Shown piece after piece: positions 52,094 to 61,410 of a stretch of 64,000 bases of DNA. Below the pieces are notes generated by a model. The model was not told the DNA's origin. It saw nothing but the letters and a program-made list of their open reading frames with translations, and made no database searches. The first letter of the stretch is position 1. Each line of letters begins with the position of its first letter. Both the position numbers and the translations under genes were made by a program. This DNA comes from Saprospirales bacterium (lineage in GTDB: Bacteria > Bacteroidota > Bacteroidia > Chitinophagales > Saprospiraceae). Where the stretch lies: assembly GCA_016703765.1 (NCBI GenBank), contig JADJBL010000045.1:248001-312000 (forward strand). Direction: 5' to 3'.

Positions 52094-52874
52094 GGCGGCG
52101 TCTTTGGTCCTATGGGCTATGCCCCTTTTGGCCCAGGAAGAGGCGCCGGATTTTCAGCTTTTTTACCGCAAAGAGCTGGCCGTCCGCTTTCTGGCAGCCG
52201 ATCCCCTGGGGCAGGTCTATGTCGTCACGCCTCAAAACGAACTCCTGCAATTCAATTCAAAAGGAGGCCTTCTATACAAATACCAAAACTTCCGCCACGG
52301 TGACCTCGGCTGGGTGGATGCGGGAAATCCCCTGCAGATCCTGCTGTTCTACCCCGAATTCGGGCAAGTGATCCTCCTCGACCGCACCCTGAGCGAGATC
52401 GGCATGCTCAATCTCCCGGAGATGGCGCTGTGGAATGTGCCCGCGGTGGGCAGGTCGGCCGACAACCAGATCTGGCTTTACGACCCCGTCCAGATGGTGT
52501 TGAGGAAGTTGAATACCAAAGGGGAATATTTGACGGAGGGGCAACCGCTGTCTCTCCTGCTCGCTGCGCCCCCTGCGCCGGTCTGGATCATGGAACAAAA
52601 GCAGGAGGTTTATTTGTACGACCCCGCATTGGGCGTTTTGGTATTCGATCCCTTCGGGCAATATCTAAAAACGATTCCCACGGAGGGGATGGAAAACCTC
52701 CGGGTTTGGGATGGGTACTGGACCTTTTGGCGGGACGGGCAGCTATTCCTGTTTCAGCCGGTTTTGCAACAAACCTTCTCCATTCCTCTGCCCGAACCCG
52801 CCGCTGCCGGCATTTTTCAGGCTGGGAGACTGGTGTTGCAGACGGAGAATGGGTTTGCGGTTTACGGGTATTAA
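52029..52874 (+). CDS. Exported beta-propeller-like protein of unknown function
   Basis: 281 residues from the ATG at 52029, which overlaps the LpxH-like gene by 65 bp; ATG 52032 is equally possible. A signal-like segment (FLTKAASLVLWAMPLLAQEE) precedes four or five blade-like repeats. These include LAADPLGQVYVVTPQNELLQ, LQILLFYPEFGQVILLDRTL, VGRSADNQIWLYDPVQMVLR and EVYLYDPALGVLVFDPFGQY. The pattern is like NHL/PQQ-type propellers, but no known family is recognised. It is the last gene of the rightward cluster, and its TAA overlaps the stop of the convergent PLP enzyme. Confidence 0.72.
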   Translation: MMEQICNFLFSKIRKAAPFLTKAASLVLWAMPLLAQEEAPDFQLFYRKELAVRFLAADPLGQVYVVTPQNELLQFNSKGGLLYKYQNFRHGDLGWVDAGNPLQILLFYPEFGQVILLDRTLSEIGMLNLPEMALWNVPAVGRSADNQIWLYDPVQMVLRKLNTKGEYLTEGQPLSLLLAAPPAPVWIMEQKQEVYLYDPALGVLVFDPFGQYLKTIPTEGMENLRVWDGYWTFWRDGQLFLFQPVLQQTFSIPLPEPAAAGIFQAGRLVLQTENGFAVYGY

Positions 52875-53755
52875 AATATCAGATTTCCAAATCGACGGTT
52901 GAAGCCTTCGATCCCCTGCAAACCACCCGTGTGAATCAACAACACGGTGGAGCCCTCCGGGAAATAGCCCTTTTCCAACAGGTCGGCTACGCCGAAAAAG
53001 AGCTTCCCCGTGTAAACCGGATCGAGCGGAATGCCATAGCGGGACTTGGTTTCATTGATAAAGGAGATCAGGTTTTGATCGTACCGGGCGTAGCCCCCGA
53101 AATGGTAGTCCGGTATGACTTGCCAATTGGTTTTGTGGCCCTGTCCGGCGAGCTCGAGAAAATGTTGAATCTCCTTTTCCATAAAATCACCCTTCAACAC
53201 CGGGAATGCCAGGACCCGGCATTTTTCGGGAGCGCCGCAGATCAAGCCGGCGGCGGTGGCGCCCGTGCCTGCGGCAACACATAAAAAATCCGGCCAGCTA
53301 CCCAGTTGCTCGAAACATTCCTCAGCCAATTCCGCGCAGCCTTTCAGGGCGAGCAGGTTGCTTCCTCCTTCCGGCAAGATCCAGTAATCGGCTTGCCAGG
53401 ACTCGGTTTCTTTTCCCTTGCATCGTTCGCGGTAGGTGGCTCGGTCGAGGTATTGCAGTTCCATGCCACAGGATTGGGCAAAGGAGAGGGTCGGATTGAG
53501 CGGATATGGAGGTTCGCCCCGCACAAAACCGATCGACTTCCAGCCCATGAGCCGTGCGGCGGCCGCCGTTGCCGCCAAATGATTGGAGTAGGCCCCGCCA
53601 AAGGTGAGGAGCCCCGTCTTACCTGCATTTTGGGCTTCCTCCAGGTTGTATTTGAGCTTCCGCCATTTATTTCCGGACACTTCCGGGTGGTTCAGGTCAT
53701 CGCGCTTGACGAGGAGCTGAACCTTTTGACAGGAAGCCATGTTTGCACCCTCCAC
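52871..53755 (-). CDS. D-cysteine desulfhydrase/ACC deaminase-like PLP enzyme
   Basis: 294 residues of the fold-type II PLP family. The PLP lysine is in VSGNKWRKLKYNLEEAQNAG (near residue 30), after LLVKRDDLNHPE. The phosphate/substrate loop is LLTFGGAYSNHLAATAAAAR. A Gly-rich cofactor loop appears as VAAGTGATAAGLICGA, and the C-terminal substrate region as LLIHTGGLQGIEGFNRRFG. Members break down D-cysteine or 1-aminocyclopropane-1-carboxylate; motif details do not let me choose. It starts 6 bp after nothing shared with the M16 gene, whose stop is at 53761, so the two may be co-transcribed with M16 first. Confidence 0.87.
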   Translation of the reverse strand: MEGANMASCQKVQLLVKRDDLNHPEVSGNKWRKLKYNLEEAQNAGKTGLLTFGGAYSNHLAATAAAARLMGWKSIGFVRGEPPYPLNPTLSFAQSCGMELQYLDRATYRERCKGKETESWQADYWILPEGGSNLLALKGCAELAEECFEQLGSWPDFLCVAAGTGATAAGLICGAPEKCRVLAFPVLKGDFMEKEIQHFLELAGQGHKTNWQVIPDYHFGGYARYDQNLISFINETKSRYGIPLDPVYTGKLFFGVADLLEKGYFPEGSTVLLIHTGGLQGIEGFNRRFGNLIF

Positions 53756-53760
53756 TAAAT

Positions 53761-56748
53761 TTAAGGTTTTACTTCAAACCCGAAGATCTGCGAGAGCGTC
53801 AGTTCCTTGACGGGCCCGAGGGTCTTGAGGTATTCCATATCGACCTTGTCTTTGCTGCCGAGCACGAGGAGCGTGTAGTTGCGGCCTTTGACGTGGTTGT
53901 TTTGGAAATTGATCAAGTCTTGTGCGGTGATGGTTTGCATGCGGTCGTATATATCCTTGCGGATATCGCGATCGAGGCCGCGTTGTTCAGCGAAGCGGTA
54001 GGTCCAGTAGATGTCGTCCTTGACGATGCGTTCCGTTTCGATCTTGCGGAGGATGGCCTGGCGGGCGTTTTCGATCTGAGCCTCGGAGACCGGCATATTT
54101 TCGACGATCTCCATCATGGCGGGCACGGCGTCGGCGAGTTTATCCACCTGGGTTCCGACATAGGCCTGAAGGTAATGTCCCTGGTCTGCATAGGAGGGGG
54201 AGGTATAGGCCGCGTATGCCGAGTAGGCCAGGGCCTTCGATTCCCGGATCTCCTGGAAGACGATAGAGGAAAGGCCCGAACCGAAATACTCGTTATAGAG
54301 ATTTGCCATGATGAATTCCTCCATTTCAAAGTTCGGCGAACCCTTGGAGAGCCAGAGCATTTCAGCCTGGACCATTGGGAAGTCGACGAAGAGGACCTCC
54401 GTTTGGGCCTGCTCGAGCTCGGGGTATTTAGCCACCGCGTTAATGGGTTTCAGCTGGGCGGGGATCTTATGGTGGCGATCTACGATGGAAGCCACCTGAT
54501 CCTGTTGAAGGGAGCCGTAGTAGAAGACCCGGTGTTCGTAGGTGGAAATGTCTTTGATGCGCTTCACCAACTCCTCGGGTTGGATGGTTTTGAGAGTCTC
54601 CTCCGGAATGTTATCGGTGAAGGAATTTTTTTCTCCGGACTTGGCGTAGTTGAACATGGCCTGGCGAAGGATTACCCTCTTGTCCTTGGTCGCGTTTGCG
54701 CGTTTGACGAGGATGTCGGCCACCAGGTTTTTCAGCGCTTCGGGATCGCCTTTCACTTTTTCGAGCAGGTGTTCGAACAGCTTCACCCCGGCTTCGAAGG
54801 ATTCGTCCAGGCCGCTGAGGGTGACGAAGATCCGCTGGTCGGCGACAGAAACGTTGAATGCGAGGCCGAGGCGGAAAAACTCCTGTTTGAGCTGTTCGGG
54901 GGTGTATTGGTCGGTGCCCAGGTAAGGCAGATAAGAGACGGCCATGGCCAGAAGGGGGTCGTGGCTCTTGCCCATTTCGAGGATATAATCCAGCACGAAG
55001 GTGGGGTTCGTCGAGTTGTGGATATAGTCCAGGGGCACACCGCAGCTCAGAGTTTGGGTCCGGATCTGGTTGTCGAAATCGAGGAATACCGGTTCGAGCC
55101 GGGGGGCTTCTTTTGTCAGGAAAGTTTCGGCATATTCGGAGCTGGCGGAGCGGTTGACCGATATAGGGGTGATGACGGGCTTGTCGACTTTTACCACGCC
55201 AGGGTCTTCGCCGGTGCGTTTGTAGATGCACACGAAGTTGTTCCTGAGGCGCTCTTTGGCAAAGCGGAGCATGTCCGCCTTGGAAATGCCGGCCATGTCA
55301 TCGAACTGGCGGACGAATTTTTCCCAGGGCACTCCCAGGATAAAGGAGTTGGTCATGAGGCCGACCCGGGCGCCGTTTGATTCGTTGCGGCGCATCTCGG
55401 AGAGTTTGAAGTCCTTGATCACCGCTTCCATGAGCCAGTCTTCAAACTGCCCGTTTTTAAGGGCTTCGACCTGGTCGAGCAGCAGTTGTTCGACCTCTTC
55501 GAGGGTTTGGCCTTCCCGGGGTTTGCCGTAGAGGCGGAAGACAGAGTAATCCTCGTAGGAAGTGCTGGAGGCGCTGGCTTCGAGCAGGAGTTGTTTCTGC
55601 ATCAGGTTGAGGTCGATGATGCCAGCTCTGCGGTTGTACAGGAGGCTGCGCATCAGGGAGAGCATGAGGGCGTCGCGCGAATTGGCGCCGTCGAAACGCC
55701 AGGAGATCTCCACATAAGCGGCTTCCTGCCCGAACACATCTTTGCGGACCGGTTCCAAAATCTCCGGTTGGGGGCTGAAGCTGAAGGGGGGCACCGGCTT
55801 GGGCTGGTAGCCTCCGAAGTATTTTTCGGCCAGCAAGGCTGCTTTATTGGGATCGAAATCGCCCGACAGGACGATTGCCATATTGTTGGGCACGTAGTAA
55901 GTTTGGAAGTATTCCTGAATCTTGACGTGGGAGGGGTTTTTCAGGTGTTCGCCCGTGCCGATGGTCGTTTGGGTTCCGTAGGGGTGATTGGGGAAAAGGG
56001 TTTCGCTCACCACTTTATTGACTTTGCGAAAATCGTTGTCCTGGCTGATATTGAATTCCTCGTACACCGCTTCGAGCTCGGTGTGGAACAGGCGGAGCAC
56101 GCATTGGCGGAAGCGCTCGCTCTCGAGTTCCATCCAGCGTTCGAGTTCATTGGCCGGGATATCGTTCACATAGACGGTTTGTTCCACCCAGGTATAGGCA
56201 TTGGTGCCTTTGGCGCCCATGGAGCTGACCATTTTGTCGTATTCGTTGGCTGCCACGTAGTTTGCGGCTTCGCCCGAGATGCGATCGATTTCGGCGTAGA
56301 TGGTCTTGCGTTTTTCGGGGTCTTTCTCCTTTCTATGTTGTTCGTACAGGTCGGAGATCTGCTGGAGGAGGTCCTTCTCCTTTTCCCAGTCGAGGGAGGC
56401 GATCTTGCTGGTCCCTTTGAAGAGCATGTGTTCCAGGTAGTGGGCGAGGCCGGTAGTTTCTGCGGGGTCGTGTTTGGAGCCGGCGCGCACGGCAATATTG
56501 GTATTGATGCGAGGCTCGTCGCTGTTGACGCTGAGCATCAGTTTCATGCCGTTGGACAGGGTGTAGATCTTGACGCCCATGGGATCGCCCGGCACGGTTT
56601 CAAAGTCGAATTGAGGTGCAGTTGCGGAGGTGGTCATATTGTTCGGTACAGGTTTTTTCTGCCCTTGGGAAGGTTGGGCGGAAAGGGTAAGGGAAAACAG
56701 GAAAAATGCTATCAAAGTAAAAGCGGATGAGCGGGCAAATGGTTCCAT
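53761..56748 (-). CDS. M16-family zinc metallopeptidase (two-domain, secreted)
   Basis: 995 residues. A signal peptide (residues 1-24, ending LSAQ) leads into the active M16 domain with the inverted zinc motif HYLEHMLFKG (HxxEH, near residue 105) and the downstream Glu in LFHTELEAVYEEFNISQDND. The second, inactive M16 domain starts at about residue 520 (ILEMGKSHDPLLAMAVSYLP; FYYGSLQQDQVASIVDRHHK). The pitrilysin-type clam shell so formed degrades peptides in the periplasm. It is divergent from the ECF sigma gene at 56895. Confidence 0.94.
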   Translation of the reverse strand: MEPFARSSAFTLIAFFLFSLTLSAQPSQGQKKPVPNNMTTSATAPQFDFETVPGDPMGVKIYTLSNGMKLMLSVNSDEPRINTNIAVRAGSKHDPAETTGLAHYLEHMLFKGTSKIASLDWEKEKDLLQQISDLYEQHRKEKDPEKRKTIYAEIDRISGEAANYVAANEYDKMVSSMGAKGTNAYTWVEQTVYVNDIPANELERWMELESERFRQCVLRLFHTELEAVYEEFNISQDNDFRKVNKVVSETLFPNHPYGTQTTIGTGEHLKNPSHVKIQEYFQTYYVPNNMAIVLSGDFDPNKAALLAEKYFGGYQPKPVPPFSFSPQPEILEPVRKDVFGQEAAYVEISWRFDGANSRDALMLSLMRSLLYNRRAGIIDLNLMQKQLLLEASASSTSYEDYSVFRLYGKPREGQTLEEVEQLLLDQVEALKNGQFEDWLMEAVIKDFKLSEMRRNESNGARVGLMTNSFILGVPWEKFVRQFDDMAGISKADMLRFAKERLRNNFVCIYKRTGEDPGVVKVDKPVITPISVNRSASSEYAETFLTKEAPRLEPVFLDFDNQIRTQTLSCGVPLDYIHNSTNPTFVLDYILEMGKSHDPLLAMAVSYLPYLGTDQYTPEQLKQEFFRLGLAFNVSVADQRIFVTLSGLDESFEAGVKLFEHLLEKVKGDPEALKNLVADILVKRANATKDKRVILRQAMFNYAKSGEKNSFTDNIPEETLKTIQPEELVKRIKDISTYEHRVFYYGSLQQDQVASIVDRHHKIPAQLKPINAVAKYPELEQAQTEVLFVDFPMVQAEMLWLSKGSPNFEMEEFIMANLYNEYFGSGLSSIVFQEIRESKALAYSAYAAYTSPSYADQGHYLQAYVGTQVDKLADAVPAMMEIVENMPVSEAQIENARQAILRKIETERIVKDDIYWTYRFAEQRGLDRDIRKDIYDRMQTITAQDLINFQNNHVKGRNYTLLVLGSKDKVDMEYLKTLGPVKELTLSQIFGFEVKP

Positions 56749-56832
56749 AGAATTCGCGATTTGTGGGCAGCAAAGGTACGAAAAATCGAATGTCGCCTTT
56801 GTGCAAGATTTTATCTTTCCGGAAGGTTATGC

Positions 56833-56864
56833 TTTCGAATGTTATAGTAAAACTATTATATTTG
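56833..56864 (+). promoter_or_regulatory. Sigma-A-type promoter of the second ECF gene
   Basis: TATATTTG (56857-56864) matches TAnnTTTG exactly. TTTCG (56833-56837) stands 19 bases upstream in place of TTTG. The predicted transcript starts about 25 nt before the ATG at 56895. Confidence 0.55.
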
Positions 56865-56894
56865 TAAAAAAGCTGAAAAGCTTCCACTAAAAAA

Positions 56895-57422
56895 ATGACT
56901 AAAATCGAGTTCAGCCACAAATTTCTGCAATTGGAACCCAAGCTCCTGGCCTTCGCCCAGAGCTTGACAAAAGATCAGGAGGCTGCTCTGGACCTTTACC
57001 AGGAAACGGCATATAAAGCATTCCGGCACAGGGATCATTTTCAGCCGGCCACTAACCTGAAGGCCTGGTTGATGACGATCATGAAAAACACCTTTATCAA
57101 CCATTACCGTCGGAAGAAACGCCAACAAACCCTATACGACCATACTGAAAATGATATCCTCCTGAATACAGGTCAAACTTCGGAGAACTCAGGCGAAGGA
57201 AAGATGCTGATGGAGGAGATAACCACGGCGATCGGCCAGCTGGAGGAACACTTCCGGGTTCCTTTCCTGATGCAATACCAGGGGTTTCATTACGAAGAAA
57301 TTTCGTCTGCCCTTCAGATCCCTCTGGGCACCGTAAAAAGCCGGATCCATTTCGCCCGGAAACACCTCCGCACCCAATTGCAGTCCTGGTATCAGTCGGA
57401 TAGCATATCCGGGATCATTTAG
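56895..57422 (+). CDS. ECF-type RNA polymerase sigma factor
   Basis: 175 residues. Region 2 is AALDLYQETAYKAFRHRDHF, then ATNLKAWLMTIMKNTFINHY followed by RRKKRQ. Region 4 is LEEHFRVPFLMQYQGFHYEE, then ISSALQIPLGTVKSRIHFAR. This type, with TNLKAWL in region 2.4, is the common Bacteroidota ECF class that often works without a linked anti-sigma factor. None is encoded next to it here. The promoter upstream is of housekeeping type. A GC-rich terminator follows the gene. Confidence 0.94.
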   Translation: MTKIEFSHKFLQLEPKLLAFAQSLTKDQEAALDLYQETAYKAFRHRDHFQPATNLKAWLMTIMKNTFINHYRRKKRQQTLYDHTENDILLNTGQTSENSGEGKMLMEEITTAIGQLEEHFRVPFLMQYQGFHYEEISSALQIPLGTVKSRIHFARKHLRTQLQSWYQSDSISGII

Positions 57423-57463
57423 GAAAAGAGTAGATCGAGAATTTTATTTTATATGGGATGCAT

Positions 57464-57498
57464 GCCGGAGAACCTGAAGGGTTCTCTGGCTTTTTTTT
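57464..57498 (+). terminator. Terminator of the ECF sigma gene
   Basis: Stem GCCGGAGAACC/GGTTCTCTGGC (one G-T pair) with loop TGAAG, followed by eight T. Confidence 0.92.
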
Positions 57499-57507
57499 AT
57501 TTAAGTT

Positions 57508-57629
57508 ACGCTGTAATAAGTACAGCGTTAACGAAGTAAGTTTATCAAGACTGGAAGGGCGGGCTGCGCCCGCCCTTCCAGTCTTGATAAGTCTTTCGGC
57601 CCCGCGCAGCGGGGCCGAAAGACTTATCA
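57508..57629. repeat. Chain of three palindromes, the last two overlapping
   Basis: Within the 283-bp gap between the sigma and TetR genes: ACGCTGTA/TACAGCGT (57508-57515, 57521-57528); a perfect 23-bp palindrome (57542-57564 and 57568-57590); and a perfect 21-bp palindrome (57585-57605 and 57609-57629). The last two share TGATAA at 57585-57590, so their full-length forms exclude each other at the base. Confidence 0.95.
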
Positions 57630-57705
57630 GAAATTTTTGTTACAAAGTAATTAGTTGCAGTTATTCGCGACTTGAATTATTTACTTTTGAGAAAAAAGGG
57701 CCTCC

Positions 57706-58386
57706 ATGTCCGTTAGTATTCAAATGAAGCTCAATGAGAAACTCTTTTTGAGAGACCCCCAGGATACCAGGTTAGGGAAACAGATTATCGAGTTTGGGAT
57801 TCTTTTGATCGACGAAATCGGGTTCGAAGGTTTTACCTTTAAAAAACTGGCCGAACGCATTGGATCGACAGAAGCCTCCGTCTACCGGTATTTTGAAAAC
57901 AAACACCTCTTTCTGGTCTATCTCGTTTCCTGGTATTGGGAGTGGATGCGCTACCGCATTGATATCCGCCTGACGAACGTGCAGGATCCCCGGGAGAAGC
58001 TGAAAATCGCAATCCAGACTCTGGTCGATAGCACACAGGCTTCTTCCTCCGTGTCTTTCGTGAATTCGGAAACCCTGCACCGGATCGTCATCTCCGAGGC
58101 AACGAAGGCCTACCACGTGAAAAATGTCGACGAAGAAAACCGGGAGGGATATTATCTTTCCTACAAAGGGCTCAGCCACAAGCTGGCTTCGATCGTCAAG
58201 GAGATAGATCCCCGTTTCCCATACCCCAACTCGCTGGCAAGCAACCTTCTGGAGATGGCCAGTCATCACCTGTATTTCTCGCGCCACCTTCCTTCCCTCA
58301 CCGAGTTGAAAGGCGAAGGGGACGAGGAGGCTCAATTGGTCGAACTTCTGAGGTTCTTCTCTTTCGGCCTGCTGGACCGCCCTTAA
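57706..58386 (+). CDS. TetR/AcrR-family transcriptional regulator
   Basis: 226 residues. After a variable N-terminus the DNA-binding domain reads KQIIEFGILLIDEIGFEGFT, FKKLAERIGSTEASVYRYFE and NKHLFLVYLVSWYWEWMRYR. This is the classic TetR helix-turn-helix with STEASVYRYF as recognition helix. The C-terminal ligand domain is not assigned (STQASSSVSFVNSETLHRIV; YYLSYKGLSHKLASIVKEID). A TACTTTTG box (57682-57689) lies 17-24 bp upstream of the ATG and fits a -7 element, but there is no -33 at the right distance. Its target may be a distant operon; the stop overlaps the convergent T9SS gene. Confidence 0.92.
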   Translation: MSVSIQMKLNEKLFLRDPQDTRLGKQIIEFGILLIDEIGFEGFTFKKLAERIGSTEASVYRYFENKHLFLVYLVSWYWEWMRYRIDIRLTNVQDPREKLKIAIQTLVDSTQASSSVSFVNSETLHRIVISEATKAYHVKNVDEENREGYYLSYKGLSHKLASIVKEIDPRFPYPNSLASNLLEMASHHLYFSRHLPSLTELKGEGDEEAQLVELLRFFSFGLLDRP

Positions 58387-59516
58387 GGCCGGACAATCAG
58401 GAGTCGCTTTGTGGCGAGGGTCTTCCCTTTAGAATTTACCAGGCTGTACAAATAGGTACCCTTCCGCAAATGGTCGAGGTTGACCTTGATCGACTTGGTG
58501 CCGGCCACCCAAAATTCCTTTTGCCAAACCTCCATGCCGAGGATGTTGTAGATCTTTATCGAATAGTTGCCGGTGCTCAGATTCTGAAAATCGAAGCGCA
58601 CTTCTCCGTACGATGGGTTGGGAAAAGCAAAAATGCCGGGTTGCAGGCTATTGGCGTACAGAGAGGAGTTGATGATTTCGTCCACGACCTTGAATTCCAC
58701 CCGGGTGGGATCCTCAGTGTCGGGATCTACGGATACGACCGCAATGGGTTCTTTGGATTCATTGGCGTAATAAATATAGGACTGGGTGGTCAGTTCCCCC
58801 AACAAAGGGTTATCGGGAATGAGGTCGGTGACGTCCGTCCAATTGATAAAGGGCAGCTTGGCATCGAGCCTGGTTTGATTGACGTCGGTCCGTTTCATCC
58901 GCAGCACCTGGAAGGAAGCGCCGGGAATGTTCATAGTTCCAAAGGCGTCGACTTCTTCAGACCGGATGATGTTGACGCGGATGCGGAAGGAATCGGGAGA
59001 AATGGGCAGGCTGTCGAGAAACCCGCCGGGGATATCGTCCGCCGAAAAGGGCAGCAATAGGTTGGAGGTGGTCTCGTAGGTGTTCTGGTAATTCAGGGGC
59101 GCCCGGCGCTCGACGAGGACGGGGGAGTAACGAACCACCAGGTCCAGTCCGAGCCCAATGGGGTCGGTGCCGAAATAACCGAGGTATTCGAGTTTACTGG
59201 CGCTCAGGTTGTAATAGGCCTCGTTGTCGCCGGGGAGCAATACCATGAGGTCTGCGGTGAGGAAGCTGCTGAACGCCCCGCCGGCGGAAGCCTCAAGGTA
59301 GTTGGTGTTAGCGGTAAAAGGGGCCTGGAGGGAAGTGAAGTTCCAGGTTTGAGGCCCTCCGGGAGTGCCGATATCGATCCCGTCGGGAAGGTTATCGGTA
59401 GCGGTTTTGAGGGTGTCGCCCGCTTCGGGGAAGTAGTCGGAAGTTATGGTGATTTGGGCCTGGGCCCAAACAGAAGCCAGTAACAAAAGGAATAAGGTGT
59501 GGAAAAGTCTTTTCAT
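58383..59516 (-). CDS. T9SS type A sorting-domain protein of unknown function
   Basis: 377 residues. A signal peptide (residues 1-20, ending WAQAQ) is followed by a beta-rich N-terminal domain seen in many Bacteroidota cargo proteins (ITITSDYFPEAGDTLKTATD, GTPGGPQTWNFTSLQAPFT). A middle domain of about 200 residues follows. The C-terminal sorting domain (about 300-377) has IFAFPNPSYGEVRFDFQNLS, YSIKIYNILGMEVWQKEFWV and LRKGTYLYSLVNSKGKTLAT. That domain sends the protein through the T9SS to the cell surface. The function of the mature part is not known. Confidence 0.88.
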   Translation of the reverse strand: MKRLFHTLFLLLLASVWAQAQITITSDYFPEAGDTLKTATDNLPDGIDIGTPGGPQTWNFTSLQAPFTANTNYLEASAGGAFSSFLTADLMVLLPGDNEAYYNLSASKLEYLGYFGTDPIGLGLDLVVRYSPVLVERRAPLNYQNTYETTSNLLLPFSADDIPGGFLDSLPISPDSFRIRVNIIRSEEVDAFGTMNIPGASFQVLRMKRTDVNQTRLDAKLPFINWTDVTDLIPDNPLLGELTTQSYIYYANESKEPIAVVSVDPDTEDPTRVEFKVVDEIINSSLYANSLQPGIFAFPNPSYGEVRFDFQNLSTGNYSIKIYNILGMEVWQKEFWVAGTKSIKVNLDHLRKGTYLYSLVNSKGKTLATKRLLIVRP

Positions 59517-59576
59517 AAGAAGGCGGTTTAGGAAATAAAAGTAAGCTAAGTTAGGCCAAGTTGCTATAGACGCAAC

Positions 59577-61400
59577 TTAAAAAGCTTGCAGTTCGACCAA
59601 TTTGCTGTATTCCCCTCCCAACTCCATGAGGGCATGGTGGTTCCCCTGTTCGATAATCCGGCCTTCTCGCATGACCACGATTTCGTCGGCATGCTGTATC
59701 GTGGAAAGACGGTGTGCGATGACGACCGAGGTGCGGTTGGCCATGATTTTTTCGAGGGCATCCTGTACGAGCCTTTCCGATTCGGAATCCAGGGCGGAGG
59801 TCGCTTCGTCGAGCACGAGGATCGGCGGGTTTTTCAGGACCGCCCTGGCGATGGTCAGCCGCTGGCGTTGGCCGCCGCTGAGCTTCATGCCCCGGTCGCC
59901 GATGAGGGTGTCGTAGCCCTGTTCGGTAGCCAGGATGAAATCGTGGGCATTGGCGATCCGGGCCGCCTCCACGAGCTGGGCCTCCGTAGCGAATTCATTG
60001 CCCAGCAGGAGGTTGTTCCGGATCGTATCGTTAAACAGGATCGGATCCTGAGAAATATAGCCGATCATGCGCCGTAGGTCGTGTATCCTGATCTTGCGGA
60101 CGTCGATCCCATCCATTTCCAGGGACCCCTCCACGACGTCGTAGAAGCGGTTGAGGAGGTTGGCCATCGTCGTTTTTCCGCTGCCGGACTGGCCGACCAG
60201 GGCGATCGTCTTTCCTTTCGGGATGAGGAGGTCGAGATTCCGGACCACCCATTTTTCCTGGTAGCGGAAAGAGACCCCTTTAAATGCGAGGGAGTGGTCA
60301 AAGCTCCTCTTGGGCAGCGCATCCGGCGCATCGGCGAGCGTATTGGGCGTGTCCAGCACGCTGAGGATGCGCTCGGAGGAGGCCTGGCCTCTTTTGATGT
60401 CGTAAATCGCCGTGGAGATGGATTTGGCCGGGTTGATGATCTGGTAGAACAGCACGATATAGGTGATGAAGATCTCCGGTTGGAGCGTATTGCTTTGCAG
60501 GATAAGGTTGCTTCCAAACCACACGATCACGATGATCACCAGCGAGCCGAGCACCTCGCTGATCGGGGAGGAGAGTTCCCGTCGGTAGAGGGTCTGGTTC
60601 ATGAAATGGAAGTGCCGTTGGTTGGTCTCCTCAAAAGATTTCTGGATGCGTTTTTCGGCCACATAAGACTGTATGATCGGCAGCCCGCCAATATGTTCCT
60701 CCACATGCGCGAGCAGCTTTCCCGACTCGATCTTGGCTTTGGCGGAGGGCCGTTTGAGGGAGTTGCCCACCGTGGTGATCACAAACCCCGTGACGGGGAT
60801 CAGGATGGTGACAAACAAAGTGAGCTTGGGGCTCAGGATGATCAGCAGCACCAGTGTGGAAAGGATCATCAGGGGGTCCTGGATCATTCGTTGTATCGAA
60901 CTGAGCAGGGCCCATTGGATCTCCAGTACATCGGTGGTGAGGCGGGCGATGAGGTCTCCTTTCCGCTTTTCGGAAAAATAAGCCGGCGGCAGCTCCAGGA
61001 TCTTTTGGTGGATGACATTCCTCAAATCCCTTTCCACCCCGTTCTTGATATAGGTCAGCGAGGTCGAGCCCAGGTATCGAAAGAGATTTTTCAGCAAAAA
61101 GAAAGTAGTGGCGACTGCGAGAATAGCCATGAGGATCTTTTGAGGGCCGTACTCGCTCATCCAATGCGTGATATAGAAATTCAGGTGGCTTTCGAGCCAG
61201 GGCTTCAACTGATCGATGCCTTGGTAAGGAGCTGGGGCCTCCGTCGGCGGCGTGTTTTGAAAAAGGATCTTCAGCACCGGGATGAGGATGGTGATGGACC
61301 CTAGGGAGAAAAATACGGTCAGGATATTGAAGAGCACCGAAGTGAAGATCTTTCGGCGGTATGGAAGGGCATAGCGGAGGATTCGGAAATAATGGGACAT
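59577..61400 (-). CDS. MsbA-like ABC exporter (permease-ATPase half-transporter)
   Basis: 607 residues. Six N-terminal membrane helices (about 20-330) include LFNILTVFFSLGSITILIPV and LVLLIILSPKLTLFVTILIP. The ATPase domain has Walker A GQSGSGKTTMANLL (near residue 398), Q-loop YISQDPILF, signature MKLSGGQRQRLTIARA, Walker B ILVLDEATSALD and switch His in VVIAHRLSTI. The size and order match MsbA/lipid A flippases and related type IV exporters. Context (no LPS genes adjacent) does not fix the substrate. The gene lies downstream of accC across a 30-bp-arm inverted repeat. Confidence 0.93.
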   Translation of the reverse strand: MSHYFRILRYALPYRRKIFTSVLFNILTVFFSLGSITILIPVLKILFQNTPPTEAPAPYQGIDQLKPWLESHLNFYITHWMSEYGPQKILMAILAVATTFFLLKNLFRYLGSTSLTYIKNGVERDLRNVIHQKILELPPAYFSEKRKGDLIARLTTDVLEIQWALLSSIQRMIQDPLMILSTLVLLIILSPKLTLFVTILIPVTGFVITTVGNSLKRPSAKAKIESGKLLAHVEEHIGGLPIIQSYVAEKRIQKSFEETNQRHFHFMNQTLYRRELSSPISEVLGSLVIIVIVWFGSNLILQSNTLQPEIFITYIVLFYQIINPAKSISTAIYDIKRGQASSERILSVLDTPNTLADAPDALPKRSFDHSLAFKGVSFRYQEKWVVRNLDLLIPKGKTIALVGQSGSGKTTMANLLNRFYDVVEGSLEMDGIDVRKIRIHDLRRMIGYISQDPILFNDTIRNNLLLGNEFATEAQLVEAARIANAHDFILATEQGYDTLIGDRGMKLSGGQRQRLTIARAVLKNPPILVLDEATSALDSESERLVQDALEKIMANRTSVVIAHRLSTIQHADEIVVMREGRIIEQGNHHALMELGGEYSKLVELQAF

Positions 61401-61410
61401 TTGAGGTTTT

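Noticed and set aside
53743..55380. 545-codon + strand frame opposite the M16 peptidase
   Set aside because: The M16 gene has all family motifs on the other strand; the opposite frame has none.
57508..57629. Integron attC sites
   Set aside because: Palindromes are perfect rather than bulged, and there is no integrase gene or cassette array.
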